A stretch of DNA of 64,000 nt from Nocardia camponoti. Its GTDB lineage: Bacteria > Actinomycetota > Actinomycetes > Mycobacteriales > Mycobacteriaceae. Shown here piece by piece: positions 53,366-60,579 of the stretch. The stretch is taken from assembly GCF_014646135.1 (NCBI RefSeq), contig NZ_BMMW01000002.1, positions 806,001-870,000 on the forward strand, given 5' to 3'. The translations under genes were made by a program, and so were the position numbers. Positions within the stretch are counted from its first letter, which is position 1. Each line of letters opens with the position of its first letter. Under the pieces are notes generated by a model. The model did not search any database. It saw only the letters and a list, made by a program, of their open reading frames with translations, and was not told the origin of the DNA.

Positions 53366-54235
53366 TCACTCCCGAGGGCGGCGCAAGCGTAAGCGCGCCG
53401 AGCCCCGGATTGCCGGGCGGCGGATGGTTGGTAGGCGGCTCTGTGCCCGCCGCTGCGCGCGACGTTCCGCAGGCTTGTGCTGCCACGTCTCCGGGCGCGC
53501 CGCCACCCAGCGGGCCGAGCGCCACGCGAACGGGATGTGGATCAAATACAACGCGACCAAGATCAGCAGCAACACGATCGGGAACGTCACCAGTAAAGCC
53601 GCAGCCAATGCTGTGAGCACAAGCAAACCAGCCGCCGCCTGAGGCGCGACCGAAACCGACTTCATCGCCAAGGTCGGAATCGTGCTCACGCACAGCAGTG
53701 CGGCGAAGATCGTCCACGCCGAAACCGCGACGAAGCCGTCCCACCAACCGTCGCCGAACTGCACCTTCAATGCGATCGGGACCAGCGCGATCAACGCCCC
53801 AGCGGGCGCGGGCACGCCGGTGAAGTACTCGCGTGCCCAGTTCGGTCGCGTGTCGTCGTCAAGCAGGGTGTTGAAGCGCGCGAGCCGCAATACAAGGCTC
53901 ACCGCGAACAGCAGCGCGACCACCCACCCGACGGTGTACTCATGCAACAACGTCACATAAAGCACGAGCGCGGGCGCGACGCCGAACGAGATCGCATCTG
54001 AAAGCGAGTCGAGTTCAGCGCCCATTTTCGACGTTGCGTCGAGCATGCGGGCAAGTCGACCGTCGAGGGTGTCGAGCACGGCGGCCGCGCCGACCATCGC
54101 GAGCGCGATGCCAAGTTCACCGTCGAGGCCGAACTTCACCGCCGACAGTCCCGAGCACAGCGCGAGGATCGTGACGACGCTGGGCAGTAGGCGGACCGGG
54201 CGAGGACGAGGACGTTTTCGGGTTGCCGCTTCCAT
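53366..54235 (-). CDS. pssA: CDP-diacylglycerol-serine O-phosphatidyltransferase
   Basis: Makes phosphatidylserine from CDP-diacylglycerol and serine. 289 residues with about eight membrane helices. The CDP-alcohol phosphotransferase motif is LDGRLARMLDATSKMGAELD, i.e. DG-x2-AR-x8-G-x3-D, followed by SLSD. The C-terminus is a basic Arg-rich tail. It overlaps the psd stop (TGATG), so the two genes are coupled; GTG 54238 is an alternative start. Confidence 0.93.
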   Translation of the reverse strand: MEAATRKRPRPRPVRLLPSVVTILALCSGLSAVKFGLDGELGIALAMVGAAAVLDTLDGRLARMLDATSKMGAELDSLSDAISFGVAPALVLYVTLLHEYTVGWVVALLFAVSLVLRLARFNTLLDDDTRPNWAREYFTGVPAPAGALIALVPIALKVQFGDGWWDGFVAVSAWTIFAALLCVSTIPTLAMKSVSVAPQAAAGLLVLTALAAALLVTFPIVLLLILVALYLIHIPFAWRSARWVAARPETWQHKPAERRAQRRAQSRLPTIRRPAIRGSARLRLRRPRE

Positions 54236-54948
54236 CACCGAAGCACTGCCAGCACGGTTTCGGCACCGATCGTGCGCTGCCCCGGCGTGACGAGCAGTTC
54301 CGTGCCGACGGGGAAGTACGTGTCGACGCGCGAACCGAAGCGAATGAGTCCGTAGGTGTCGCCGATGGTGAGTTTGTCGCCGACCTGGGCGTCGCAGACG
54401 ATGCGCCGCGCGAGCAGCCCGGCGATCTGCACGACGATGACTTGGCTGCCACCCTCGGTGTCGATGACCATGCTGTTTCGCTCGTTGGCCTCGCTCGCCT
54501 CGGGCAGGTCAGCGGAGAAGAATTCGCCCTTCTTATAAGCGATTTCGCTGACCACACCCGAAACGGGAACGCGCTGCACGTGCACGTCGAGCACTGACAA
54601 GAAGATGCTCACGCGCGGCCGCGGCTCGGTACCGAGGCCCAATTCGCTTGGCGGAACGGCAAAGTCGACGAGCGCGATCTCACCGTCAGCGGGCGCGACA
54701 ACAACGCCGGGCCGGTTCGGCGGAACGCGACGCGGGTGGCGGAAGAAGGTGGCGCAGGCGAGCGCGGCACCGATGCCAGCGCGACGCACCCACTTGTTGC
54801 GTCCGCCGACGACAGCCACCGCGAGCGGGGCCGCGATAAACGGCAACCCGGCCGGATGTAGCGGCGGGACGGCGGCCCGAACGAGGTCAAGCACATGGCC
54901 GACCCCGGTGGTCTCGGGCGTGCCGGGCGGGGTGGGACGGCGTGCCAC
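54235..54948 (-). CDS. psd: Phosphatidylserine decarboxylase
   Basis: Converts phosphatidylserine to phosphatidylethanolamine. Short type, 237 residues from GTG 54948, with GAGGGAACCC upstream. N-terminal VARRPTPPG and [13 protein letters not shown] fit the mycobacterial proteins closely. The autocatalytic cleavage motif RFGSRVDTY lies near the C-terminus; Gly-Ser would yield the pyruvoyl group. An in-frame GTG 54984 adds 12 residues. Coupled to pssA. Confidence 0.93.
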   Translation of the reverse strand: MARRPTPPGTPETTGVGHVLDLVRAAVPPLHPAGLPFIAAPLAVAVVGGRNKWVRRAGIGAALACATFFRHPRRVPPNRPGVVVAPADGEIALVDFAVPPSELGLGTEPRPRVSIFLSVLDVHVQRVPVSGVVSEIAYKKGEFFSADLPEASEANERNSMVIDTEGGSQVIVVQIAGLLARRIVCDAQVGDKLTIGDTYGLIRFGSRVDTYFPVGTELLVTPGQRTIGAETVLAVLR

Positions 54949-55082
54949 GGGTTCCCTCTTTCGTGTGACGACAACAGCGCTCACACCTTACGGGAATAGG
55001 GCGCGGCTCACCTTGGTCAGTGCGGGGCTTCCCGCAAGTAAACGCCTGGAATTCGAGCATATACCCGCCAAAGCGCGCTAAT

Positions 55083-55097
55083 ATGAGGCAGCCTCAT
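55083..55097. promoter_or_regulatory. Palindrome ATGAGGCAGCCTCAT at the fabH promoter
   Basis: Perfect seven-base arms around one base. Its left end overlaps a -10-like TAATAT (55079-55084). It lies about 120 bases upstream of fabH ATG 55216, in the divergent gap to psd. A repressor operator is likely. Confidence 0.5.
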
Positions 55098-55215
55098 GTC
55101 TGGGCGTTCACCAAGTCGCAACGCACGGTCAAACCGACATAGGGCGCTGATTTCGCTGGCTCGCGTACACCCGGCGGTAATCCCGACGGTCGAGAAGGTA
55201 CATAGGAGAACCACG

Positions 55216-56244
55216 ATGGCTGCTCACATCGCCCAGACACCTGGCACCGAGCACACCGCGCTGCTCGGACTCGGGGTATATCGCCCGGAACGGGTGGTCA
55301 CCAACGAAGAGGTCGCAGGCCCAATCAACTCAAGCGACGAGTGGATTCAGACCCGCTCGGGCATCAAAACACGCCGTTTCGCGTCGGCTTCGGAAACGAT
55401 CCAGAGCATGAGCGTCGCCGCCGCCGACGGCGCGATCGCTGCCGCTGGCATTCCGGTCGAATCGGTTGGTTGCGTCATCGTCGCCACCTCGACGCACCTG
55501 ATGCAAACCCCGGCCATCGCACCCGCGATCGCAACCGAACTCGGCATGGTCGGCGTTCCCGCGTTCGACATTTCCGCTGGTTGCGCTGGCTTCTGCCATG
55601 CGGTCGCACTGGCGTCGGACCTGGTTCGCGGCGGTACGGCAACCAACGTGCTTGTCATCGGCGTCGAAAAACTCACCGACACGATCGACCCAACCGACCG
55701 TTCGACGGCGTTCCTCTTCGCCGACGGCGCTGGCGCGGTGATCGTCGGCGCGTCCGACACCACCGGCATCGGCCCGGTCGAATGGGGTTCCGACGGCAGC
55801 CAGCACCAAGCGATCAAGCAGACCAAAGACTGGATGACCTACCTCGACGAGGTCGCCGAGCACGGTTCCGAAGCCACCCGGCCCTACCTCGCGATGGAAG
55901 GCACCGCCGTCTTCCGTTGGGCAGCGCACTCGCTGGAAAAGGTGTGCCGTGGCGCGATTGAGCGGGCAGGGCTGACCACCGACGACCTCGACGCGATGAT
56001 CCCGCATCAGGCCAACGGTCGGATCATCGAAATCATGGCCCGCGTGCTGAATCTGCCTGAGCACTGCGCCCTCGCCAATGACATTGCGGAATCAGGCAAT
56101 ACGTCGGCCGCGTCGGTTCCGCTCGCGATGGAAGCGTTGCTCCGCAAAGGCGAGTCTTCCCCCGGCGACACCGCGCTCTTGATCGCCTTCGGCGCCGGAC
56201 TTTCCTATGCCGCACAGGTTGTCACGCTGCCGCCGTGGAAGTAG
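55216..56244 (+). CDS. fabH: 3-oxoacyl-ACP synthase III (KAS III)
   Basis: Condenses an acyl-CoA primer with malonyl-ACP. 342 residues from ATG 55216, with AGGAGAACC upstream. Catalytic triad: Cys123 in ISAGCAGF, His264 in IPHQAN, Asn295 in ESGNTSAAS. In mycolata this enzyme can link FAS-I products to FAS-II. A 40-codon open extension upstream has no start support. It stands alone, 308 bases from the REC fusion gene. Confidence 0.93.
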   Translation: MAAHIAQTPGTEHTALLGLGVYRPERVVTNEEVAGPINSSDEWIQTRSGIKTRRFASASETIQSMSVAAADGAIAAAGIPVESVGCVIVATSTHLMQTPAIAPAIATELGMVGVPAFDISAGCAGFCHAVALASDLVRGGTATNVLVIGVEKLTDTIDPTDRSTAFLFADGAGAVIVGASDTTGIGPVEWGSDGSQHQAIKQTKDWMTYLDEVAEHGSEATRPYLAMEGTAVFRWAAHSLEKVCRGAIERAGLTTDDLDAMIPHQANGRIIEIMARVLNLPEHCALANDIAESGNTSAASVPLAMEALLRKGESSPGDTALLIAFGAGLSYAAQVVTLPPWK

Positions 56245-56334
56245 CTATCCCGGTTGCGCCGCATCGGACCCATCTGGCAAACTTATCGCAAATCTGCTGT
56301 GGCTTGACCGTTATGAGGTCCGAGGTGATCCGCC

Positions 56335-56520
56335 GTGAAACTGCGTTCGTTCCTGCCCCGCAGGCCAGGCGCTAACGAAGTCCCACTGCTCCCCGCAATT
56401 TCCCCCGATTCGCATTCCGCGTTACGCGGCGCGTTCGTTGGCCGATCCCGGCGTGAGGAACGATTAGAGCGGCTCCTCACGCCCACCGAGCTCGATTTAG
56501 TGCAGCATCGGCAGTTCTGA
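56335..56520 (+). CDS. Small basic hypothetical protein
   Basis: 61-codon ORF from GTG 56335 with AGGTGATC upstream. The product is Arg-rich (FVGRSRREERLERLLTPTEL) and unknown. It fills the gap between fabH and the REC fusion. Coding bias is mild, so a chance ORF is possible. Confidence 0.4.
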   Translation: MKLRSFLPRRPGANEVPLLPAISPDSHSALRGAFVGRSRREERLERLLTPTELDLVQHRQF

Positions 56521-56539
56521 ATCAGCCCCCGATTGGGGG

Positions 56540-56545
56540 GATACT
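56540..56545 (+). promoter_or_regulatory. Putative -10 (GATACT) of a leaderless REC-fusion transcript
   Basis: GATACT ends seven bases before GTG 56553, without a ribosome-binding site. Confidence 0.3.
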
Positions 56546-56552
56546 TGATCGA

Positions 56553-58220
56553 GTGAGCACTCCTTCGGTAACCAAGCCAGCCATTTTGAGCGTTGACGAC
56601 GATCCTGGCGTCTCCCGGGCGGTGGTGCGCGACCTGCGCCGCCGTTACGGGGCCGATTACCGCATTCTGCGAGCCGAATCAGGGCAGGTCGCGCTGGAGA
56701 CGCTGCGCGAGCTGAAGTTGCGCGGGCAGCCGGTCGCGGTGCTCATCGCCGATTATCGGATGCCCGGCATGGATGGCATCGAGTTCCTCGAACAGGCGAT
56801 GGACCTGCATCCGTTCGCACGTCGGGTACTGCTCACCGCCTACGCCGACACCACGGCCGCTATCAACGCGATCAATGTCGTCGACCTTGATCACTACCTG
56901 CTCAAGCCGTGGGATCCGCCAGAGGAAAAGCTCTACCCGGTGCTCGACGAACTGCTTGCCGCATGGCGTAGTGCTGAGCAGCGCCCGGTTTATGAGACGA
57001 AGGTCGTTGGCGACCGCTGGTCACCTCGGTCGTCGCAGGTGCGAGAGTTCTTGGCGCGCAACCAATTACCGTATCGCTGGTACCCCGCCGACGAGCCCGA
57101 GGGCGCGCGCCTGCTTGAGGCGGCGGGCGCGACAACGACATGTTGTCCGGTTGTCATCACCGCCGACGGGCAACCGTTGATCCAGCCGACCGACAGCGAG
57201 TTGGCCGAAAATGTCGGGCTCACCATCGAAGCCAGCGGCGACTTCTACGACTTGATCGTCGTCGGCGGTGGACCGGCTGGCCTGGGGGCCGCGGTGTACG
57301 GCGCGTCGGAAGGGCTGCGGACGGTACTCGTCGAACGCACCGCAACCGGTGGTCAGGCTGGGCAGAGTTCGCGTATCGAAAATTATCTTGGCTTCCCAGA
57401 CGGGGTTTCGGGTTCTCAGCTCGCCGACCGCGCCCGCAGACAGGCCGCCAAGTTTGGCGCGGAAATCATCACGACCCGCGACGTTGTCGCGCTGGAGGTC
57501 AACGGGTCAGCGCGTACCGTTCGCTTCGCCGATGGTGGAAGCCTGTGCGCGCACACGGTTTTGATCGCGACAGGCGTCGACTACCGACGCCATCCCGCGC
57601 CAGGTATCGACGAATTTACTGGTCGCGGTGTGTATTACGGCTCCGCGATGACCGAGGCTGCCGAGTGCGCGAACCAAGAGGTCTACATCGTCGGTGGCGC
57701 GAACTCAGCGGGCCAAGCGGCAGTCTTCTTGTCGCGCAACGCCCGTCGTGTTCACCTCATCGTGCGGGCGGAGTCGCTTGAGCAGTCGATGTCGCACTAT
57801 TTGATTCAGCAGATCGCCGAGATCGACAACATCATCGTGCACCCGCGCACCGAGGTGATCGGTGTGGACAGCGACGATCACGTCGAGCGAATCATCTTGC
57901 GCGACAATGCCGCTGGTACGGAAGAAAAGGTCGACGCGCAACGCCTTTTCCTCTTCATCGGCGCTGCCCCGCAAACTAGCTGGCTCGACGGCGTCGTCAC
58001 CCGCGACGACGCCGGTTACGTGCTTGCCGGGCCCGACCTGATGGTCGACGGCGCGCGCCCAGCCGGGTGGGAATTGCCAAGGCCCCCACACCATTTGGAG
58101 ACAAGCGTGCCCGGCGTCTTCGTCGCGGGCGACGTGCACGCCGACTCCGCGAAACGCGTCGCGTCCGCCGTCGGTGAGGGTGCGATGGCCGTCATGCTCG
58201 TTCACCGCTACCTGGCCTAA
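56553..58220 (+). CDS. Response-regulator receiver / thioredoxin-reductase-like fusion
   Basis: 555 residues in three parts. REC domain (1-125): acidic pocket VDDD, phospho-acceptor Asp67 in ADYRMPGMDG, Lys118 in LLKPW. A thioredoxin-fold glutaredoxin-like part (150-225) with WSPRSSQ where Grx has C-x2-C. A thioredoxin-reductase-like flavoprotein (230-555): FAD GGGPAGLGAA at 238, NAD(P) VGGANSAGQA, and VPGVFVAGD. The usual CATC redox pair is replaced by SAMTEAAEC, so it cannot be a normal reductase. It heads a three-gene operon. Confidence 0.88.
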   Translation: MSTPSVTKPAILSVDDDPGVSRAVVRDLRRRYGADYRILRAESGQVALETLRELKLRGQPVAVLIADYRMPGMDGIEFLEQAMDLHPFARRVLLTAYADTTAAINAINVVDLDHYLLKPWDPPEEKLYPVLDELLAAWRSAEQRPVYETKVVGDRWSPRSSQVREFLARNQLPYRWYPADEPEGARLLEAAGATTTCCPVVITADGQPLIQPTDSELAENVGLTIEASGDFYDLIVVGGGPAGLGAAVYGASEGLRTVLVERTATGGQAGQSSRIENYLGFPDGVSGSQLADRARRQAAKFGAEIITTRDVVALEVNGSARTVRFADGGSLCAHTVLIATGVDYRRHPAPGIDEFTGRGVYYGSAMTEAAECANQEVYIVGGANSAGQAAVFLSRNARRVHLIVRAESLEQSMSHYLIQQIAEIDNIIVHPRTEVIGVDSDDHVERIILRDNAAGTEEKVDAQRLFLFIGAAPQTSWLDGVVTRDDAGYVLAGPDLMVDGARPAGWELPRPPHHLETSVPGVFVAGDVHADSAKRVASAVGEGAMAVMLVHRYLA

Positions 58221-58233
58221 CCGAGGAAACCAC

Positions 58234-59694
58234 ATGGGCACGATCTGCGATCCCGAGGAACTGCGGACGCTTTTCCTTTTCGAGAAACTCACCGACGCCC
58301 AGCTCGCGCAACTGTGCGAAGCGGGTCGCATTGAATACATCGAACCCGGTCCGGTCTACCGCGAAGGCGACCCTGCCACCTGCTTCTACGTGCTCATCGA
58401 CGGCGAAGTGCGGCTCACGAAGCTGTCGGGCGGGATGGAGATCGAGCTCAATCGCACCGATCATCGCGGCGTGTATTCGGGCGCGTGGATGGCGTACCTA
58501 GGCGACAAGGTGAACCAAAACTACAACAGCTCGCTTTACGTCGAACGTCGCTCGCGATTTCTCGTGCTCGACGCTGGTGACTTCTCTGCGATGATGCACG
58601 AGTGGTTCCCGATGGCAGTTCACCTGCTTGAAGGTGCGTTTTACGGCGGGCAGAAGTCGAGCCAGCGCATCGCCGAGCGGGAACGCTTGCTCGCGCTCGG
58701 CTCGCTATCGGCCGGACTCACGCATGAACTCAACAATCCGGCGGCTGCCGCCGTACGTGCGACGTCGGGGTTGCGCGAGCGCGTCGCGGGGATGCGGCAC
58801 AAACTGAAGATGATGGCGTCGGGCAAGTTCACACCCGAAGCGCTCGTCGCCCTGGTCGACCTGCAAGAACAGGCAGCAGATCAAGTCGCGAAAGCGCCCG
58901 ATCTCTCCCCGCTGGAAGCGGCCGACCGCGAAGACGCGCTGGCAGACTGGCTCGATGAACACGGCATCGCCGACGGCTGGTCGATCGCGCCGACGTTCGT
59001 GCAGGCTGGTCTCGAAATCGACTGGCTCGAAGGTGTCCACGGTGCGCTTGCCGGATGTGGTGACCAGGCGTTTGAAGGCGCGATCCGCTGGCTCAACTAC
59101 ACCGTCGAAACCGAACTGTTGATGAACGAGATCGCCGATTCAACAACGCGCATCTCCACGCTTGTCGGTGCGGCGAAGCAGTACTCGCAGATGGATCGCG
59201 CGCCGTTCCAGGTCGTTGACGTGCACGAACTGCTCGATTCAACACTGGTGATGCTCAACCGCAAGCTCGGCGACGGCGTGCGGGTGGTCAAGGATTACGA
59301 CCGCTCGCTGCCGCCCATCCCCTGCTACGCCGCCGAACTCAACCAGGTGTGGACCAACCTCATCGACAACGCGGTTTACGCGATGGGCGGCAACGGCACG
59401 CTCACCATCCGCACCTATCGTGAAAACGATTGTGTCGCAGTCGAAATCGGTGACACCGGCGGCGGCATCGCACCTGAAGCGCGCGGCCGAATCTTCGAAC
59501 CGTTCTTCACAACCAAGCCGGTCGGCGACGGCACTGGGCTCGGTCTCGACATCTCGTTCCGCATCGTCGTCAACAAGCACAATGGCGATATCCGAGTGGA
59601 TTCGGAGCCGGGCGACACGCGATTCATCGTCCGCCTCCCGCTGGAATCCCCCACTAACGACGCCGATGAGGGGACAATCGCCAACCATGGCTGA
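58234..59694 (+). CDS. Cyclic-nucleotide-binding histidine kinase
   Basis: 486-residue sensor kinase, soluble. Residues 1-130 form a cNMP-binding-like domain (LFLFEKLTDAQLAQL, YREGDPATCFYVLIDGEVR). His164 in GLTHELNNPAAAA is the phosphorylated residue. The ATPase has NQVWTNLIDNAVYAM, GDTGGGIAP, and GTGLGLDIS. ATG 58234 follows AGGAAACC. It follows the REC fusion by 13 bases and overlaps the zinc-finger gene by eight. It presumably phosphorylates Asp67 of the fusion protein. Confidence 0.88.
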   Translation: MGTICDPEELRTLFLFEKLTDAQLAQLCEAGRIEYIEPGPVYREGDPATCFYVLIDGEVRLTKLSGGMEIELNRTDHRGVYSGAWMAYLGDKVNQNYNSSLYVERRSRFLVLDAGDFSAMMHEWFPMAVHLLEGAFYGGQKSSQRIAERERLLALGSLSAGLTHELNNPAAAAVRATSGLRERVAGMRHKLKMMASGKFTPEALVALVDLQEQAADQVAKAPDLSPLEAADREDALADWLDEHGIADGWSIAPTFVQAGLEIDWLEGVHGALAGCGDQAFEGAIRWLNYTVETELLMNEIADSTTRISTLVGAAKQYSQMDRAPFQVVDVHELLDSTLVMLNRKLGDGVRVVKDYDRSLPPIPCYAAELNQVWTNLIDNAVYAMGGNGTLTIRTYRENDCVAVEIGDTGGGIAPEARGRIFEPFFTTKPVGDGTGLGLDISFRIVVNKHNGDIRVDSEPGDTRFIVRLPLESPTNDADEGTIANHG

Positions 59695-60040
59695 CGAGTT
59701 CGACGGCATCAACCCAAGCGTCTCTTCGAGCGGCCCCGGCTGCGTCGAATGCACCGAGACCGGCGGGTGGTGGTTTCACCTGCGGCGTTGCGCGCAATGC
59801 GGGCACGTCGGGTGCTGCGACAGTTCCCCGTCGCAGCACGCGACCAAGCATTACGAGACGACGTCGCACCCGTTCATGCAGAGCTATGAGCCGGGCGAAG
59901 AGTGGTTTTGGGACTACCGAACCAACGAGATGTACAGCAGTGGGCCCGAATTAGCTCCTGCGACAAGCCATCCCGTTGATCAGCCGGTGCCTGGCCCGGC
60001 GGGCAACGTACCGCCGGACTGGCAGTCCCTGCTGCACTAG
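59687..60040 (+). CDS. UBP-type zinc finger protein
   Basis: 117-residue protein whose first 75 residues form a ubiquitin-carboxyl-terminal-hydrolase-type zinc finger: C-V-E-C, C-A-Q-C, GHVGCC, and HATKHYETTSHP as remaining ligands. ATG 59687 lies inside the kinase gene end. In eukaryotes this finger binds the ubiquitin C-terminus; here the partner is unknown. Third gene of the operon. It overlaps the convergent lipoprotein gene by four bases. Confidence 0.88.
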   Translation: MADEFDGINPSVSSSGPGCVECTETGGWWFHLRRCAQCGHVGCCDSSPSQHATKHYETTSHPFMQSYEPGEEWFWDYRTNEMYSSGPELAPATSHPVDQPVPGPAGNVPPDWQSLLH

Positions 60041-60453
60041 GGGCGCATCCCCGCCGCGCTCGCGACGGGCTTGTCGGCATTGCCGGGCACGAGGCAGATC
60101 AGCTTCGCGGTGCTGAGCGCCATGTTCGGGCTGCCATCGAACGCGCCGCCGGGGTTCGCGGCGAGGATCGCCTCGATCGCCAGCTTTTGGCCGGCTTCGT
60201 CGAGAGTTTTGAACTCACGGCAGGTGATGGTCGCGCTTGGTGTGGCGGGTGCCGCGCTGGTTGTCGTCGTCGCGTCGGCCTTGGTCGTCGCTGGCGCTTT
60301 GCTCGTCGTCGTCGGGGCTGCGGTCGTCGTCGCCGACGCGCCCGGCGTCCCCTTACGCAGGCCGTTCGCGTCGGTTGATTCGTCGTCGGAACCGCATCCG
60401 GCCAGCGCCGCCGTGAGCACCGCTGCGGCAAGTACGAGCGAGATTCGTTTCAT
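60037..60453 (-). CDS. Lipoprotein with Thr/Ala-rich linker
   Basis: 138-residue exported lipoprotein. Leader MKRISLVLAAAVLTAALAGCGS ends in a lipobox; residues 35-80 are a Thr/Ala-rich disordered linker; the small C-terminal domain holds a Cys pair (ITCREFK and AKLICLV). Function unknown. ATG 60453 is chosen over 60468 because the leader begins there. Confidence 0.75.
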   Translation of the reverse strand: MKRISLVLAAAVLTAALAGCGSDDESTDANGLRKGTPGASATTTAAPTTTSKAPATTKADATTTTSAAPATPSATITCREFKTLDEAGQKLAIEAILAANPGGAFDGSPNMALSTAKLICLVPGNADKPVASAAGMRP

Positions 60454-60567
60454 GTGAGGCGTCCCCATGAATCAGCCGCCGGTCGGTCCGGCGAGTCCGG
60501 TGCAGACTAACGGGCGCGGGTTGGCTGTCGCTAAACGAGCGCTTGACGGCTTGGTTGCGGACCTCCG

Positions 60568-60573
60568 TAGGAT
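60568..60573 (+). promoter_or_regulatory. Putative promoter (TTGACG ... TAGGAT) of the ATPase gene
   Basis: TAGGAT (60568-60573) is six bases before GTG 60580; TTGACG at 60543-60548 with a 19-base spacer is a possible -35. Leaderless geometry. Confidence 0.35.
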
Positions 60574-60579
60574 CAAAAC

